In this document: in pieces, positions 19,505-30,363 of the stretch
Position numbering within the stretch: position 1 is the stretch's first letter
Layout: every line of letters begins with the position of its first letter
NCBI GenBank assembly: GCA_024704765.1
Contig: JAKMXF010000063.1
Coordinates: forward strand, 1 to 40,945
Length of the DNA: 40,945 nt
Direction: 5' to 3'
Origin: Oopsacas minuta
Taxonomy: Eukaryota > Porifera > Hexactinellida > Lyssacinosida > Leucopsacidae
Made by a program: the position numbers and the translations under genes
Notes under the pieces: generated by a model
Databases searched by the model: none
What the model was told of the DNA's origin: nothing
Seen by the model: only the letters and a program-made list of their open reading frames with translations

Positions 19505-20338
19505 TAGTTTACAATTGCCTTAGTATAGAATGCTATGGTTTGACAAAGAGTTAACCACAAGCAGGACGGAGTTACTACTAACTTGATACTCAAGACTGCA
19601 GGCTAATCTAATGCGGAAACATTCAGATCATTCATAAGTAGCCAGATAATGTTGCTTAGAATGTTCAATCTCACGATCCAAAGTTATTTACAACAGCGGT
19701 CCTATCTCAGTTACCCAGATATACCGTAGCGACGATGACCAATATTAGTATAAGTCAACATTAGTACGCGTTCAAATCCCTCGATAGCCTAGCCGCTAGT
19801 GCGATAATGCTAACATTATGTGCCAGTATAGCAGCCATGTAGGACACAAAGTGCCTACCAAATTTTTTCGTACAAAACATGTGTTAAATGTCCGGTTCCT
19901 ACTATAGTGTATCTGTTAATTCAACTTGTTAATGCCACTGATAATATTCAATACAAGGTTTGGCAAATATCGATAACGTTAAAATCTCCGATACGATACG
20001 ATAAATCGAACAATACCTGATACTATAAAACATATGTAATGTCAAAAAATATCGAAATGGTAGCGAGAAATTTTGGAAATAAATATCGAACTTTGGATAT
20101 TTCAGATAATCTCTCTGATATTTTACAGATATTAATATTTTGAATTTTCGATATATCGGTACCTAAACTTGTTCAAAATTATGTTCAGTCACCAAAACGC
20201 AATATGTATTATTGGAATGCATATGAAGTTCTGTTCAACTTGGTAAAATAGTTCCTATCTAACACCACCTTTTTACGCACTGATTAAATCCATATTATTG
20301 ATATTGAGTACTCTAATTATACCAGGAAAATAAAAACT
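19505..20338. other. Intergenic region downstream of COG7
   Basis: No coding potential. Positions 19965-20165 are rich in TATCGA-type words, with tcgatatatcggtacc at the right end, and look like a degenerate repeat. No poly(A) signal for COG7 stands out. Confidence 0.4.
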
Positions 20339-22609
20339 CTACTTGCTACTCAAATCAATTAGTATACGAGTAAAGTGTTCTGGGAATTTACTATCCTTCA
20401 GGTGCAAATTAATTTCTTCAACAGAACCCTCCAGCAGACAGAGAAGCCCAGATAAGTCTTCAAACAACTCCATCTCTAGAGCTCCCAGTATATTTTTAAA
20501 GTATACAATGTCTGTAGAGATCTGTGAGACTCCATAGACTGTCAACTGTGTCAGACTGATGACAGAGTTGAGGTATTTCTCCTGAGTAAACTGACAAGTC
20601 ATTTCTAATAGAGATTCCAGAACATGTCTCAGGTTGTCATTAGGATGCTTTTTCATAGAGAACTCCTGTAAAATATCAGTATCTGGTAACTTAACTTCTA
20701 CTTCAGATAGAGACTTAAAGAGGCCTGCATTCTCTCCTGAGATAAACGGTTCTATCAACTGAGGGAGAGTGAGTAGGTAGTCACCTATCTCAGTCATGAA
20801 GTTAGAGGGAGCTAGGTCAAATGCTGACTCTTCTTTCTCTGTATAAGCAGATAACAGACTACTCTGTTGTAGACATTCAGATATCTTGTGAGTGAGATTG
20901 GAGAATAACAAAGTGCCAGTCAGGTTGTTAAGACTCTTAAGAGATATAGAGCTCAAATAGCATATTCCTCTAATACTCTCAGATTCATACAACTCCTGTA
21001 TTGAATCAGATACTTTTTGTAGAGATTTGTAATATGGAGAGTTAGTAGGGATAAACAGTAGTCTCTTAACGACACTATTATCAAAGCTAAAGTTATCTCT
21101 CAGATATGTAGATATCTCAGTATACAAATACTTCTGCTTGTCTTGTAGAGATAGCATAAAATCCCCCACAGCAGTTAGGAGGCGGAAGAGATAGCCTAAC
21201 AAAGCAGGATCTCTCTGATCAATATGACACGCTTCAATATTCTCTATCCATAAGTTACAATATATCTCACAACATAGGTCAGTTAGTTGTATTAGCTCAT
21301 TGAATAGAAGCCCTCTTGTGAATGATATACAAGCTTCTAGTTGATGAGTTAGGTAGGAAAGTAGGTGCTGTATTGAGTTCTGGAAATATTCTGAAATTCT
21401 ATCCAAACTCTTAGAATCAGGAGGAGGGGAGATACGAGCTACAAAATCTGATATCTGAGCTCTGCCTATATAAAGATATTTATGGAAATACGGCTCGAAT
21501 GGTGAGTGTGTGATATGCCAGATACTATGAATTGCTCCTAACTCTGTGGTAGAGAGAGATACAGTAGTTGAGCTAAGTATTTGGAATGTACTGTCTTCAA
21601 AATGTGAAATAAATAAATCTAAACTAGACTTTAGAGATGTTAATTCTCTAAAATTAGACGTAATGCTATTGAATGGAGATTCTAAAGGAAAAAGTGTCAA
21701 GACAAGTTCTCCAACAGGGTGACAAATGTTTGATAAAGATTTGTAAAGTGCAGAACAGAGAATATCAAGAGGATCAGGAAAAGTGTCTAGGCAGAATGTA
21801 AGCTCATTTTCCCAGAAAGATAGCAGGAATTCAAAGAATCTTTGTATCCTATCTCTAACGTCATCTCCATTTAAACTGTCCCATTTACGGTTCAACTCTC
21901 CTACACAATACATACTGTAGTGTTCAATCATGATATCTGATATGTTTGCATCTTGTGATAGGTAGAGGAGAGAAGTAGTCTCGGTAACATTGTGATTAGC
22001 TAATGCAAGTGAGAGAGATGGATACATGATCTGCCTCAGTTCACGTTGCATTCCCTCTACTAACGCAACCTGCTCTGTCTGTGATACATTTAACTCGCTC
22101 TCACGCTTCAGCAGCTGCAGACACCTGTTCATGTTTGAAATACGGTGTGAAATCTGTTGTAGATCCTTACTATAGAGAATCTCGTCTAAATCCTGAGTCA
22201 ATACACTCCAGTTGTTAGCCTCCTTCAAATCATTTATACTCAGTTCCAGTCTACTTTTAACAGCATCCAACGTCTTGAGACTCTGTACGTCGAGGCAGTA
22301 TTCCTTCCCGAATATTTCTATTTTTTTATCAATTTCTCTAAGCTCTTGCTTCAAGCTATGAGCTTCAGACTTGAGAGACTCCAAGTCTCTCACTGCTTTA
22401 GGGACAGAAGCTATCATTCTTTGTCCAGCTTCCTGTACTTTACTTTGAAGTTCCTGAACCATTAACTGTAGTTTCATCATCAAGTTGGATGCTTGTACCT
22501 CGAAGGAAGAAGTGCCAGTGGAAGAAATATCAATTTGTTGAGGTTCAAGCATTTCATTTATCCAACTCTTTACTTCAAATTCGGGATCTGAGAATCTTGT
22601 AATATCCAT
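20339..22609 (-). CDS. COG7: Conserved oligomeric Golgi complex subunit 7
   Basis: A single uninterrupted exon of 756 codons from the ATG at 22609 to the TAG at 20339. The family is about 770 residues, so it is full length. COG7 is a subunit of lobe B of the eight-subunit COG tether, which acts on retrograde vesicles at the Golgi and is needed to keep glycosyltransferases in place. The N-terminus is diagnostic: MDITRFSDPEFEVKSWINEM, then NLMMKLQLMVQELQSKVQEA. The predicted coiled coil covers about residues 40-115 (AVRDLESLKSEAHSLKQELR). The rest is helical, as expected for a CATCHR-type tether, and was identified by overall family resemblance. Introns are absent. The next gene on this strand, TMEM175, lies about 1.9 kb upstream, so they are not closely linked. 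Confidence 0.93.
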   Translation of the reverse strand: MDITRFSDPEFEVKSWINEMLEPQQIDISSTGTSSFEVQASNLMMKLQLMVQELQSKVQEAGQRMIASVPKAVRDLESLKSEAHSLKQELREIDKKIEIFGKEYCLDVQSLKTLDAVKSRLELSINDLKEANNWSVLTQDLDEILYSKDLQQISHRISNMNRCLQLLKRESELNVSQTEQVALVEGMQRELRQIMYPSLSLALANHNVTETTSLLYLSQDANISDIMIEHYSMYCVGELNRKWDSLNGDDVRDRIQRFFEFLLSFWENELTFCLDTFPDPLDILCSALYKSLSNICHPVGELVLTLFPLESPFNSITSNFRELTSLKSSLDLFISHFEDSTFQILSSTTVSLSTTELGAIHSIWHITHSPFEPYFHKYLYIGRAQISDFVARISPPPDSKSLDRISEYFQNSIQHLLSYLTHQLEACISFTRGLLFNELIQLTDLCCEIYCNLWIENIEACHIDQRDPALLGYLFRLLTAVGDFMLSLQDKQKYLYTEISTYLRDNFSFDNSVVKRLLFIPTNSPYYKSLQKVSDSIQELYESESIRGICYLSSISLKSLNNLTGTLLFSNLTHKISECLQQSSLLSAYTEKEESAFDLAPSNFMTEIGDYLLTLPQLIEPFISGENAGLFKSLSEVEVKLPDTDILQEFSMKKHPNDNLRHVLESLLEMTCQFTQEKYLNSVISLTQLTVYGVSQISTDIVYFKNILGALEMELFEDLSGLLCLLEGSVEEINLHLKDSKFPEHFTRILIDLSSK

Positions 22610-23090
22610 CTAAGCTAACTTACGGAAGATTATGAAGTTTAAAAATATCAAGGTTGCAACCGAATAGTTAAATATTTCTGTTGGACCAAATCTATTCGGC
22701 ATTCGGTTGGTCTGTCACTAGACCCCAAAAATTTGGCCCAATGGACCATATTTCTTAGAAATGGTCCTATCCTGAAATTTTGGTCCCACCATAGCACATA
22801 ACTAATTAGTTATTACGAGTAGCTTCGCTTGCTCGTAATTGTGTACGGCTTGCAAACACTGTGTTCGCATGTAACTCGGCACATCAATTACGTATTATAC
22901 GTTCAATCTACAATTTTTGGCGACGTAACTTCAATTGGGCTGATTTCTGCAATAGATATTTTACATAAAAACAGAATTTCTCGAATTGTTGATGAGAAAT
23001 TTCAACACAGTTGACCAAATTATATAATACTTGATAATTATATGATATATACAAGTCTAAAAATGTCCAAATCTCCTATTTCGAGATTAA
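22610..23090. other. Upstream region of COG7, no clear promoter motif
   Basis: Non-coding. Short inverted words are present (accgaatagtt and attcggttggtc near 22660-22710; ttggaccaaat and ggacca words). No TATA or initiator can be assigned with confidence. Confidence 0.35.
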
Positions 23091-23093
23091 CCT

Positions 23094-23176
23094 AGACGTA
23101 TAATACGTACAAATAGATCACGTATAACATATTATACGTTTAATACGTATGATACGTTATACGCGTATTATACAAC
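23094..23176. repeat. Cluster of ACGTATAATACGT-type palindromes
   Basis: Within about 80 bp the words acgtataatacgt, acgtataacatattatacgt, aatacgtatgatacgt and tatacgcgtattata follow one another. All are self-complementary or mutually complementary. A related word, cgtattatacgtt, occurs at about 22890. Confidence 0.85.
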
Positions 23177-23220
23177 TTAGCTAAAAACACGTATTTACAA
23201 TATTATCTATTCAAACCTGA

Positions 23221-23356
23221 ATTATGACGTAATTGTCACCTTTATGGAATTTCGAAAATTCACACTAGCCATTCTTCATTCAATATACATGTTAGGTGGT
23301 TGAAATTTCAATTCCAGGTAGCCCTCAATATGCCAAATGTCCTGACGTAATCACTT
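23221..23356 (+). repeat. Dispersed repeat, inverted copy of 17165-17300
   Basis: It shares the order attatgacgtaattgtcacc, ttcgaaaatt, caatatacatg and caatatgccaaatgt(c)ctgacgt with the minus strand of 17165-17300, at roughly 70% by eye. Confidence 0.65.
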
Positions 23357-23656
23357 TTACCAATGCTAACTAATCGTGTACTAATTTTAGGGCCGGGGCC
23401 ACTTTCTGGTGCTTTCAGTACTGTTTCTATGGTACGTGAGATTTCAACCCAACCACTTTGGTAGAGCTGCTATGGTTTAACCGGACCACTTCAAAATCCG
23501 TGCCGCCGGGCTTGTAATTACTTCATCATGAATGTACAAAAATAGACATTTTAATTATTAATACCAAATGATCTGAAACTGTTTCTATATAAAAAAATGT
23601 CATGACAAAGTTGGCATTTTTCCATGGTCTTTATCACACAGACCATAGATTGATTC

Positions 23657-23955
23657 GTTAATATCCTCTTATAACTCGATAATCACGGAAATTATGGTCA
23701 AATCAGGTTAGTCATTTTATAGTATACATCCAACTTCACATACTCTTGTAATATATTTTGATATGATATCCCTAAAGATTATTCGCAATCTCAAAAATGA
23801 CCATATATGGGCATATTCATGATTACGTCATATTGGTAAGAGATATCATATCAAAGTATATTATAAGGATATGGGAAGTCAGGTGTATACTATATACTGG
23901 CTATGCTGAATTGACCATAATTGTAAAGATTATCGAGTTATAAGAAGATATTAAC
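23657..23955. mobile_element. Palindromic MITE (copy B), most complete
   Basis: The arms of about 130 bp start gttaatatcctcttataact and end gttataagaagatattaac. The inner parts ttttgatatgatatccct and agagatatcatatcaaag also pair. The centre reads caatctcaaaaatgaccata, as in copies A and C. The whole 299 bp could fold into one long hairpin. It is non-coding. Confidence 0.88.
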
Positions 23956-24009
23956 AAAACATATGACAGCCATGGCCTGTAATAACTCAGAAAAAAGCCA
24001 GAAAAATGC

Positions 24010-24150
24010 TTTGTCCAGAATTGATCGAAGAACCTGGAAGACCCCGGAAGACCCCGGGGCTGGTTTTTAGCATACAGCGGTATTTTAGGCCTGACCCGGA
24101 CAAGTTCGAGTCTCAGACAAAAAGTCACACCTATGGCGAAATTACAAATC
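24010..24150 (+). repeat. Dispersed repeat, related to minus strand of 17320-17410
   Basis: It shares the words ctggaagaccccggggctg, gcatacagcggtattttagg and cctatggcgaaattac with the reverse complement of the 17.3-kb copy. Open frames on both strands here are repeat artefacts. Confidence 0.65.
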
Positions 24151-24473
24151 TAAACATTGCTACAATTTCTCTAACTCGAGTCCCGAAATCCAGAGCACGT
24201 TTGCTCTTAAAATAACATCCTCGAGTCGTGAAACGACCTAGCAATCGAAGCATACTAGCTGAAATTCATTCAAAAGATATTTTTAAACACAACTAATTAA
24301 TATATTCACAGTCATGAATCATGATTTGCATCAAAATTAAATAATTTTGCGAAACATCTGCTATACATACACATAACACATAACACATAGTTATTGCCTT
24401 AGTTTACAGTAATACTAACATAATGATATTTACACTTAGATGCTTGCTTAGATGCTTAGGTTCCAATTCAATT

Positions 24474-26075
24474 TTAGAATATTTTCTTTGAGACATAACA
24501 TAGGAAATGTATGAATTCGATCAAAGTCAGAGAAGGTATGATTGCTGAAAATACTATTAGCAAATCCATCACAGTGAGGTATGTATTTACGCTATAGATG
24601 AAAAGAAATAAGACAGAGAGTAAGGGAATAAAAAATATCCGAATTACCATCTGGAAATCAGCAACATCTTGGAGACCTTGCGTGTGTACTCTATCTCCAA
24701 ATCGTACTAACATCCATAATATAATCTGCATCATACCGATAATGAATAGGTTTGTACAATACAATGTGATCACCACTGTAAGACTGTCATCCCCAACTTT
24801 GTTAGCATAACCCACCATAATGTTTGCACAGAAAGGAATTATACATACAAACAGCTGAGCGAAAGTATTGAGCACATTCATTAGTCTGGTCATGTGGTGA
24901 ATGTAATGAAATATGGAATGATTGACAAACCAAAACAAACAGACTATAAGAAAACTATTCACGTAACTCAGAATAGTAAATCTTGACTCATATAATATAG
25001 CATATGCGTTAACATTCATATCTTCTGCTAGGGAAAGATAGTCGTCATTCAAGTCAACTTTATTCGTAATTTCTGTTGTAGTGTCTAATATTATAATGGT
25101 AGCCACAATAGCGAAAATACCATCAGTGAAAAACTCAACTCTAGATTTCGTAACTGCTGCCCTGAATTTCCTAATCTTTAGTTGATAGGTATAGTCTCGG
25201 TATCTGAATTTTCTATAATTTGAATAGAATGATTCACAAACATTAACGTATTTGTCCCCGAATAGGAGAGCATTTCCAACAAAAATGGAAGAAATAAAAA
25301 CTCGATAAGGTGAATCAATATATAAAATAACTGGAGCCATCAACAATAGTAGAGGAGCAAACAAATATGATGCAACCCGAAAACCGATAATAGTCCTTCC
25401 GAATAATTCACTGTGTATATGAGAAGGGAGAGAATGTCTTGACCAATTACTGTATAATATCTGGCATGACTGAGCTAGTGCCATCAAAAGAGTGGGAACA
25501 AACAGAATTACAAGTACTGAAGAAATAGCCCCAATAAGATGAAGGAGGGTAAAACATAGCGGTATTACACTGCAGGCTAGGAGAAATATTATGTTAAGCC
25601 ACAAAATAAAATTGTCTGCAACAGGATAAATATAGAAAATCTTCATGTGACGATCCCATGCAGATACAATGAAGAAGAATCCAGATATGAATAATATGAA
25701 TCGGATAATAAACTCGGGCTTATTGTACAAATTATCCTCGATTGTGTACTTTTGCATTTGTTCTGAAGAGAGCTTAAGTGGTGTGATTAAGATGGTAGCG
25801 ACAATTGCGAGTACAGCGTCACAAAATGCTTCCAGTCTTTCTGAGTGGAAGTACGTGTGTTTCGCTTGAATCAACTCTTTCCCAACACTTGTAGTTAAGT
25901 TATTGGATGTAGATTTTAAGGAGATGGAAGGAGTTTTAAATTCATTCATAGAAACACCATCACAAGTATTAACCTCTGTGTTTATATTTTTCTGATCATC
26001 AGTTAGCGGTGGAGTTGCCAAGTTATCCATAGTAACTAAATACGAAGTAAATGTCGTGGTAAATTGTATAAGCAT
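24474..26075 (-). CDS. TMEM175: TMEM175-like endolysosomal potassium channel
   Basis: A single exon of 533 codons. The ATG at 26075 is the first in frame; the Met at residue 16 (26030) is an alternative. TMEM175 is a two-repeat channel of endosomes and lysosomes, permeable to K+ and also to protons. Both repeats start with the family signature R-x-x-x-F-S-D. Here repeat 1 has RLEAFCDAVLAIVATILI (residues 80-97) and repeat 2 has RVEFFTDGIFAIVATIIILD (312-331), so Ser is replaced by Cys and Thr. The gate isoleucines (I46 and I271 in the human protein) align with I91 and I323. About twelve hydrophobic segments are visible, six per repeat. A polar N-terminal region of about 65 residues precedes the channel. 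Human TMEM175 is 504 residues, so the length fits. No intron is needed. Confidence 0.88.
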   Translation of the reverse strand: MLIQFTTTFTSYLVTMDNLATPPLTDDQKNINTEVNTCDGVSMNEFKTPSISLKSTSNNLTTSVGKELIQAKHTYFHSERLEAFCDAVLAIVATILITPLKLSSEQMQKYTIEDNLYNKPEFIIRFILFISGFFFIVSAWDRHMKIFYIYPVADNFILWLNIIFLLACSVIPLCFTLLHLIGAISSVLVILFVPTLLMALAQSCQILYSNWSRHSLPSHIHSELFGRTIIGFRVASYLFAPLLLLMAPVILYIDSPYRVFISSIFVGNALLFGDKYVNVCESFYSNYRKFRYRDYTYQLKIRKFRAAVTKSRVEFFTDGIFAIVATIIILDTTTEITNKVDLNDDYLSLAEDMNVNAYAILYESRFTILSYVNSFLIVCLFWFVNHSIFHYIHHMTRLMNVLNTFAQLFVCIIPFCANIMVGYANKVGDDSLTVVITLYCTNLFIIGMMQIILWMLVRFGDRVHTQGLQDVADFQMVIRIFFIPLLSVLFLFIYSVNTYLTVMDLLIVFSAIIPSLTLIEFIHFLCYVSKKIF

Positions 26076-27075
26076 AGTAGTTTGTAATTAAGATTGCCAT
26101 AGGAAGGCGGTAACGATTAATTAGCATACTACAATAGATGCGGGAATAAGCGCCCTCTTGGGAGTAGCAATACATGTTCTATGTCCTTATATCAGATATA
26201 AAAGTATATAGTAGAATCTCGGAGATCCGGGCACTATTTCCAAAACAGTTAGATTTTTTAAATTTCTCAGCTAATTTCTCTTGTAAAAGAGTTGTCCTGA
26301 CCTGTATTTCGTATGTAACGCGTTTCTTAATAACCACAAACCGTTCACACATCTAGATTCGCCAATTCGAATACATGACAATGTGTTAAATTGTATACAA
26401 TTGGATCTCCCACGGGGACTTCTTTATCCCACGGAACTGAAGAAATTTCAAATTTTGTTGTTTGTTGCATATTTTGGCCTTGTGAATTACAGAATACTAT
26501 ATCATCAGGGTTGTCAAGCATTTTTTTTCTCCCTTATCACGTTGGTGGTAATCAATTATCACAATTTTGTAGTGAAATCAATAAAATATCAAGTAATATA
26601 ACTTTTCATCATTCCAATGTTATATGAACCACCTTTCAGCTGGATAACTAGTTGACTACCTAACCTCTCTAGCCAAGGGAAGGAGCTCGAAATTAGGGAA
26701 GGAAATTTATAGCGGAATTATTCTACTTTTGTACAAATTGATTGAAATTTTGACATATAGATTACCATCGACGTGAAATGTCATTCGCCAGACAATGGGA
26801 TTTCTTCCCAAAATGCGTGAGATTTGGCATTTAAGCATCAAATATACAGTGAAGCATGAAGAATCATAAAATGGCGTGATTTCACTTTTTGACCTCTGAA
26901 AAAGCGTGAGACTCACGGGTAAGGCGTGAGAGTGGCATCTCTGCAATTGTTCTGCGCCAGGATTGTCCAAATATTATCCACTTAGGGTTTTGGTAGAGGA
27001 AATCAAAATTTTCTATTTGAAATCAATATGATTTATATCCAGAGCCGTCGACAGAAAGTACGGGCCCGGTCACAG
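26076..27075. other. Intergenic, upstream of TMEM175
   Basis: No recognisable genes. Open frames near 26383-26627 and 26707-26970 lack family motifs and look like chance or repeat-derived frames. Confidence 0.4.
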
Positions 27076-27079
27076 CCTT

Positions 27080-27800
27080 CTTTCCCGGTGTAACAGCCTA
27101 GATTAGCCCCCAGGTATAAACCCGGCTAGCCCAGGTTATACCCTCAAAAGGGGGTTAATCTGGGTTAGCCTAAATTAACCCCGGGTATAAACTGGGATAG
27201 CACAGATTAAGCCCCGGGTTAAGCTAGGCTAGCCCAGATTATACCCCCGAAAGGGGGTTAATCTGTACTAGGCTAGTTTATACCCAGGGGATTGGTCTAG
27301 CCCAGTGATTCTCAACGGGGTCCACTTGCCCCCCCTGAGAGGAATTTCAAGTCCATGGGGAGGATTATGTTTAAGGAATATCCACCAGGCTCTTGGATCA
27401 CTGACCACTCAAAATCGGTTCACCTAGTCAATTAATTTCGACTTGACCTGGTTCAGAATTTGGACAAATATTTATATTATCTAACCAAATATTATTGTTA
27501 TACGTAGTTCTATTCAAAATGCCAGAAAGAAAATTTTCAATTGTTTGTTTGGTAGATTAACTGAAAAATTAATCATTACTATTACAAAAATTAAGGTATA
27601 ATGATGATTCAAAGATAGGGATCCGGAGGCTATGGAAGAACCTGGGGGTTGCTAAGAGAGGAATGCGATGTCGGACGTTGAGAAACACTGATCTAGGCTC
27701 AGAAGGTATAATCTGGGCTAGCCCAGTTTAAACCCCGGAGTATAAACCAGCCTAGCCTAGTTTAGACCTGGGTATATTCTGGCGGGGGGTTAATTTGAGC
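27080..27800. repeat. GC-rich array of CTAGCCCAG / AACCCCGGGTATAA words
   Basis: Degenerate units built from ctagcccagattaacccc, ccgggtataaac and their complements (agggggttaatctg) repeat at 27080-27302 and resume at 27695-27800. A hAT-type MITE interrupts them. Composition is far more GC-rich than the surroundings. Many units pair with each other as inverted repeats. Confidence 0.85.
27303..27690. mobile_element. hAT-type MITE inside the GC-rich array
   Basis: The ends cagtgattctcaacg (27303) and cgttgagaaacactg (ending 27690) are inverted repeats with one mismatch. Flanks gtctagcc and atctaggc resemble an 8-bp hAT target duplication (TCTAG core, two mismatches). Internal sequence has no coding capacity. 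Confidence 0.85.
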
Positions 27801-28807
27801 TGCTACACCAGGGCCCCCTGAAGCCAATTCAAAGCCGTCACGGTTCGCCCACCTGTCTCCTTCCTCAATTTAGAATGCTTGTGTTTATTGTATTCTAATT
27901 TTGCATATGTAAAATTCAACTCTATAAGTAGTACCGCCCTAGCCGAAGGCCTATTTCGCCCAGTGACAGCATAGCAGGACTTTTTTTCTAGTATAAGATT
28001 TATAGTGATTAAAGTAGAATTACAGTGTGCATAAAATTAATGACGTTGAGTTGTGGGGGCCCTGTTCGGGCGTACACTCCCAACACTCCTAAATCCGGTA
28101 CTGCTAACGTGGCAGTACAAAGGTAATTAACGTAGTAGCTATTATGGCTTATTGTCAAGGTCTACGCCTCGTCACGACTAGAAGACCTACAGCACCCCAG
28201 ACCCCCAGCTGCAGTAGCTTCGTGCATATGTGACTGGGGGCCCCTCGAATATTCTCCGAGCTACACATCATTACTCGACCAGAAAAAACAACTTTCTGGT
28301 GCGATTGCAGACCATACGTTATTTCTTTCAATTGTTTGGCTCTTGGACCTTACTGATTGTTTACAGCGCCCATAGGCTTTGAAATCTGGGGTGCACAAAT
28401 TCAATCTGGCAGGAAACATCTAGAACTTCTTGACAACCAGATTGAATTTGTGCCCCCCATATATCAAAGCCACACGACGCAACTGCCCAGCTGGATGGTA
28501 CTAACCAACTAAAAATTTATGATCCGCCACTGGGCATGCTCCTGCTAAACCCGTGAAACACCTTGCCCATCGTCCTGCCCCTTGGAAACTTCGTGACCCC
28601 CCTGGTAATTTATTTGCCCCCCGCCCCCAGGTGAAAATCCTGGCGACGTCCCTGTCCTCAAGAATAGGCGAGATTGTTACTATTTGTATGGTAATTTTAG
28701 CAATTGCTGAAATACTTTTGTCCAGGCAGGGTATGTCAACCTGGCGTCTAGCCAAGCCGCGAGATTTCTTCTCGAAAGGCATGAGATTTGGCTTTCAGCA
28801 TCCAATG
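27801..28807. repeat. Repeat-derived sequence with transposon-type ends
   Basis: The area contains fragments typical of transposon termini, such as gatccgccactgggc at about 28520 and aatcctggcgacgtccctg at about 28637. These create artefactual open frames on both strands at 28501-28865. No gene is supported. Confidence 0.5.
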
Positions 28808-29663
28808 TCAGGGCCGTAGCCTTGAAAATACAAGTGGTCCTGTTGGATACGGCAAACAAGACCAAGTGGTCAGGTAAAGCTATCTAATATAGGGGCGTCG
28901 ATTGCCGCGGCAATAATTTCCGAAATTTTATTATATTGCATTTGTTAAATGTTTATGACTTGTGAGATCAAATAACGGATATACTGTATTTTTCATTGTT
29001 TGCCTTGAAATTCATTATTGATTAATCAATCTCAACATCTATGAAGTAAACGCTGGATATTATTTTTGTATTCAAAATATTCAATTCCTGCAACTTTATC
29101 TCGGGGGATGCAACTAAATTTGATTTGAATATCACTGAAAGCGGCCGAAATTTTCGCATATTTGGGCTTGTCGGGTATATCCAAAATCATGATTTTAAGG
29201 GGCTACGGCTATCCGGGCTCATAGAGCAAGACCCCACTGTTATCATAATAATAGGTTACTTTGGGACGTGTGGAAGGATTTTAAAATTGGTGTACCACTG
29301 TATATTCAGTATTCCTTCTAAGAATCGGCCAGGAAAATAGCTAAATTTCCAGCTTTCCAATGTTTTCAAGCGCCGGTTGATCAGCTTAATACATGATTTT
29401 AGACCCCTTAACTGGAGAACTATGCATTTCTATTAAGTATTTACAATTCACTTATTGGTGGGTAAACCTTACTTTTGGACATATTATTAATGAGCCGTGG
29501 GCCGCGGTAATAATGTTTTCCTTCCGAAGCCGCTGACTTGGTCAGGTTATACCAACTGGCCAGGTTGAACTGTACAACCTCAAAGATTGTGACATATTGG
29601 AAAATAGCAAGCAAAGGTGGTCAGGTTGAAACCTGACCAACCGGACAGGTAACTACGACCCTA
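28808..29663. mobile_element. Probable non-autonomous element, CAGGGCCGTAGCC end
   Basis: The left end cagggccgtagcc and the right end ggtaactacgaccctat are imperfect inverted repeats. TGGTCAGGTT words occur near both ends (28870, 29540, 29620). The interior is non-coding. Confidence 0.5.
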
Positions 29664-30363
29664 TGTAATATTGCTAATTGTATGTTTCTTTGAAATCTGT
29701 GAACCATCTACGGTTATAACAATGGGAACAATTCGTTCATTTTGAAAGCACTATCTTCCAAACAATGCAACGGCTAGTTTACCTCCTGCACGATGGAAGA
29801 AACAGTATTACAGATAAATTCGCAAGCATTTTTAACCACATTTCAAGAGAACTTGCTAATGTATTTTACCCCCTTATCATAATCGCCGGTAAAATATACC
29901 TAATTTACCCTCAATTTTAACACAGTATCTCGAGATATTTCCTCCATTCTATAAGGAAAACTAGCATTCCTCATTTCGCTCCAAATATACGATATGTTAA
30001 TGCCTATTCTATTAGCAGCGTTATTATTCGGCGTTTGCGGTATATTTCTCCACTTGTATATAAAATTGGGTGTTCCTTCTTCACTTGTATATAAAATTGG
30101 GTGTTCCTTCTTCTGGCCAGCTTGTTTAACTTAATGCTTGGAGATACATACACAGACATGGAATACTAAATCTATTCACAAATATTCTCTACTGGGATGC
30201 TGCATTTAGTGCTTGTTTGTACTAATTAATTGGCATATGTAATTCGTATGTTAATATGGTATAACTTTTGATAGCGTCACATTTCTTCTATCGTATCCTG
30301 GGGAGAAATTGCTTTTTAGATCTATGATTTTATTTTATTTTTGTATTTTTGAATATTAGCCTT
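29664..30363. other. Upstream region of MAGT1/TUSC3
   Basis: Non-coding. It includes the 31-bp duplication at 30051-30112. The promoter presumably lies here but no core element can be assigned. Confidence 0.4.
30051..30112. repeat. Two tandem copies of a 31-bp unit
   Basis: Units 30051-30081 and 30082-30112 are identical, each beginning cacttgtatataaaattggg and ending ttccttctt. This is a recent duplication about 250 bp upstream of the MAGT1/TUSC3 start. Confidence 0.95.

Noticed and set aside
19765..19830. tRNA-like words (gttcaaatccc; tagcctagccgctagtgcg)
   Set aside because: The box-B-like word precedes the box-A-like word and no cloverleaf can be drawn; at most a tRNA-derived repeat relic.
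28501..28865. Open frames on both strands, one with a RDVARIFTWGRG segment
   Set aside because: These come from transposon-terminus sequence and overlap each other; such frames recur as repeat artefacts.
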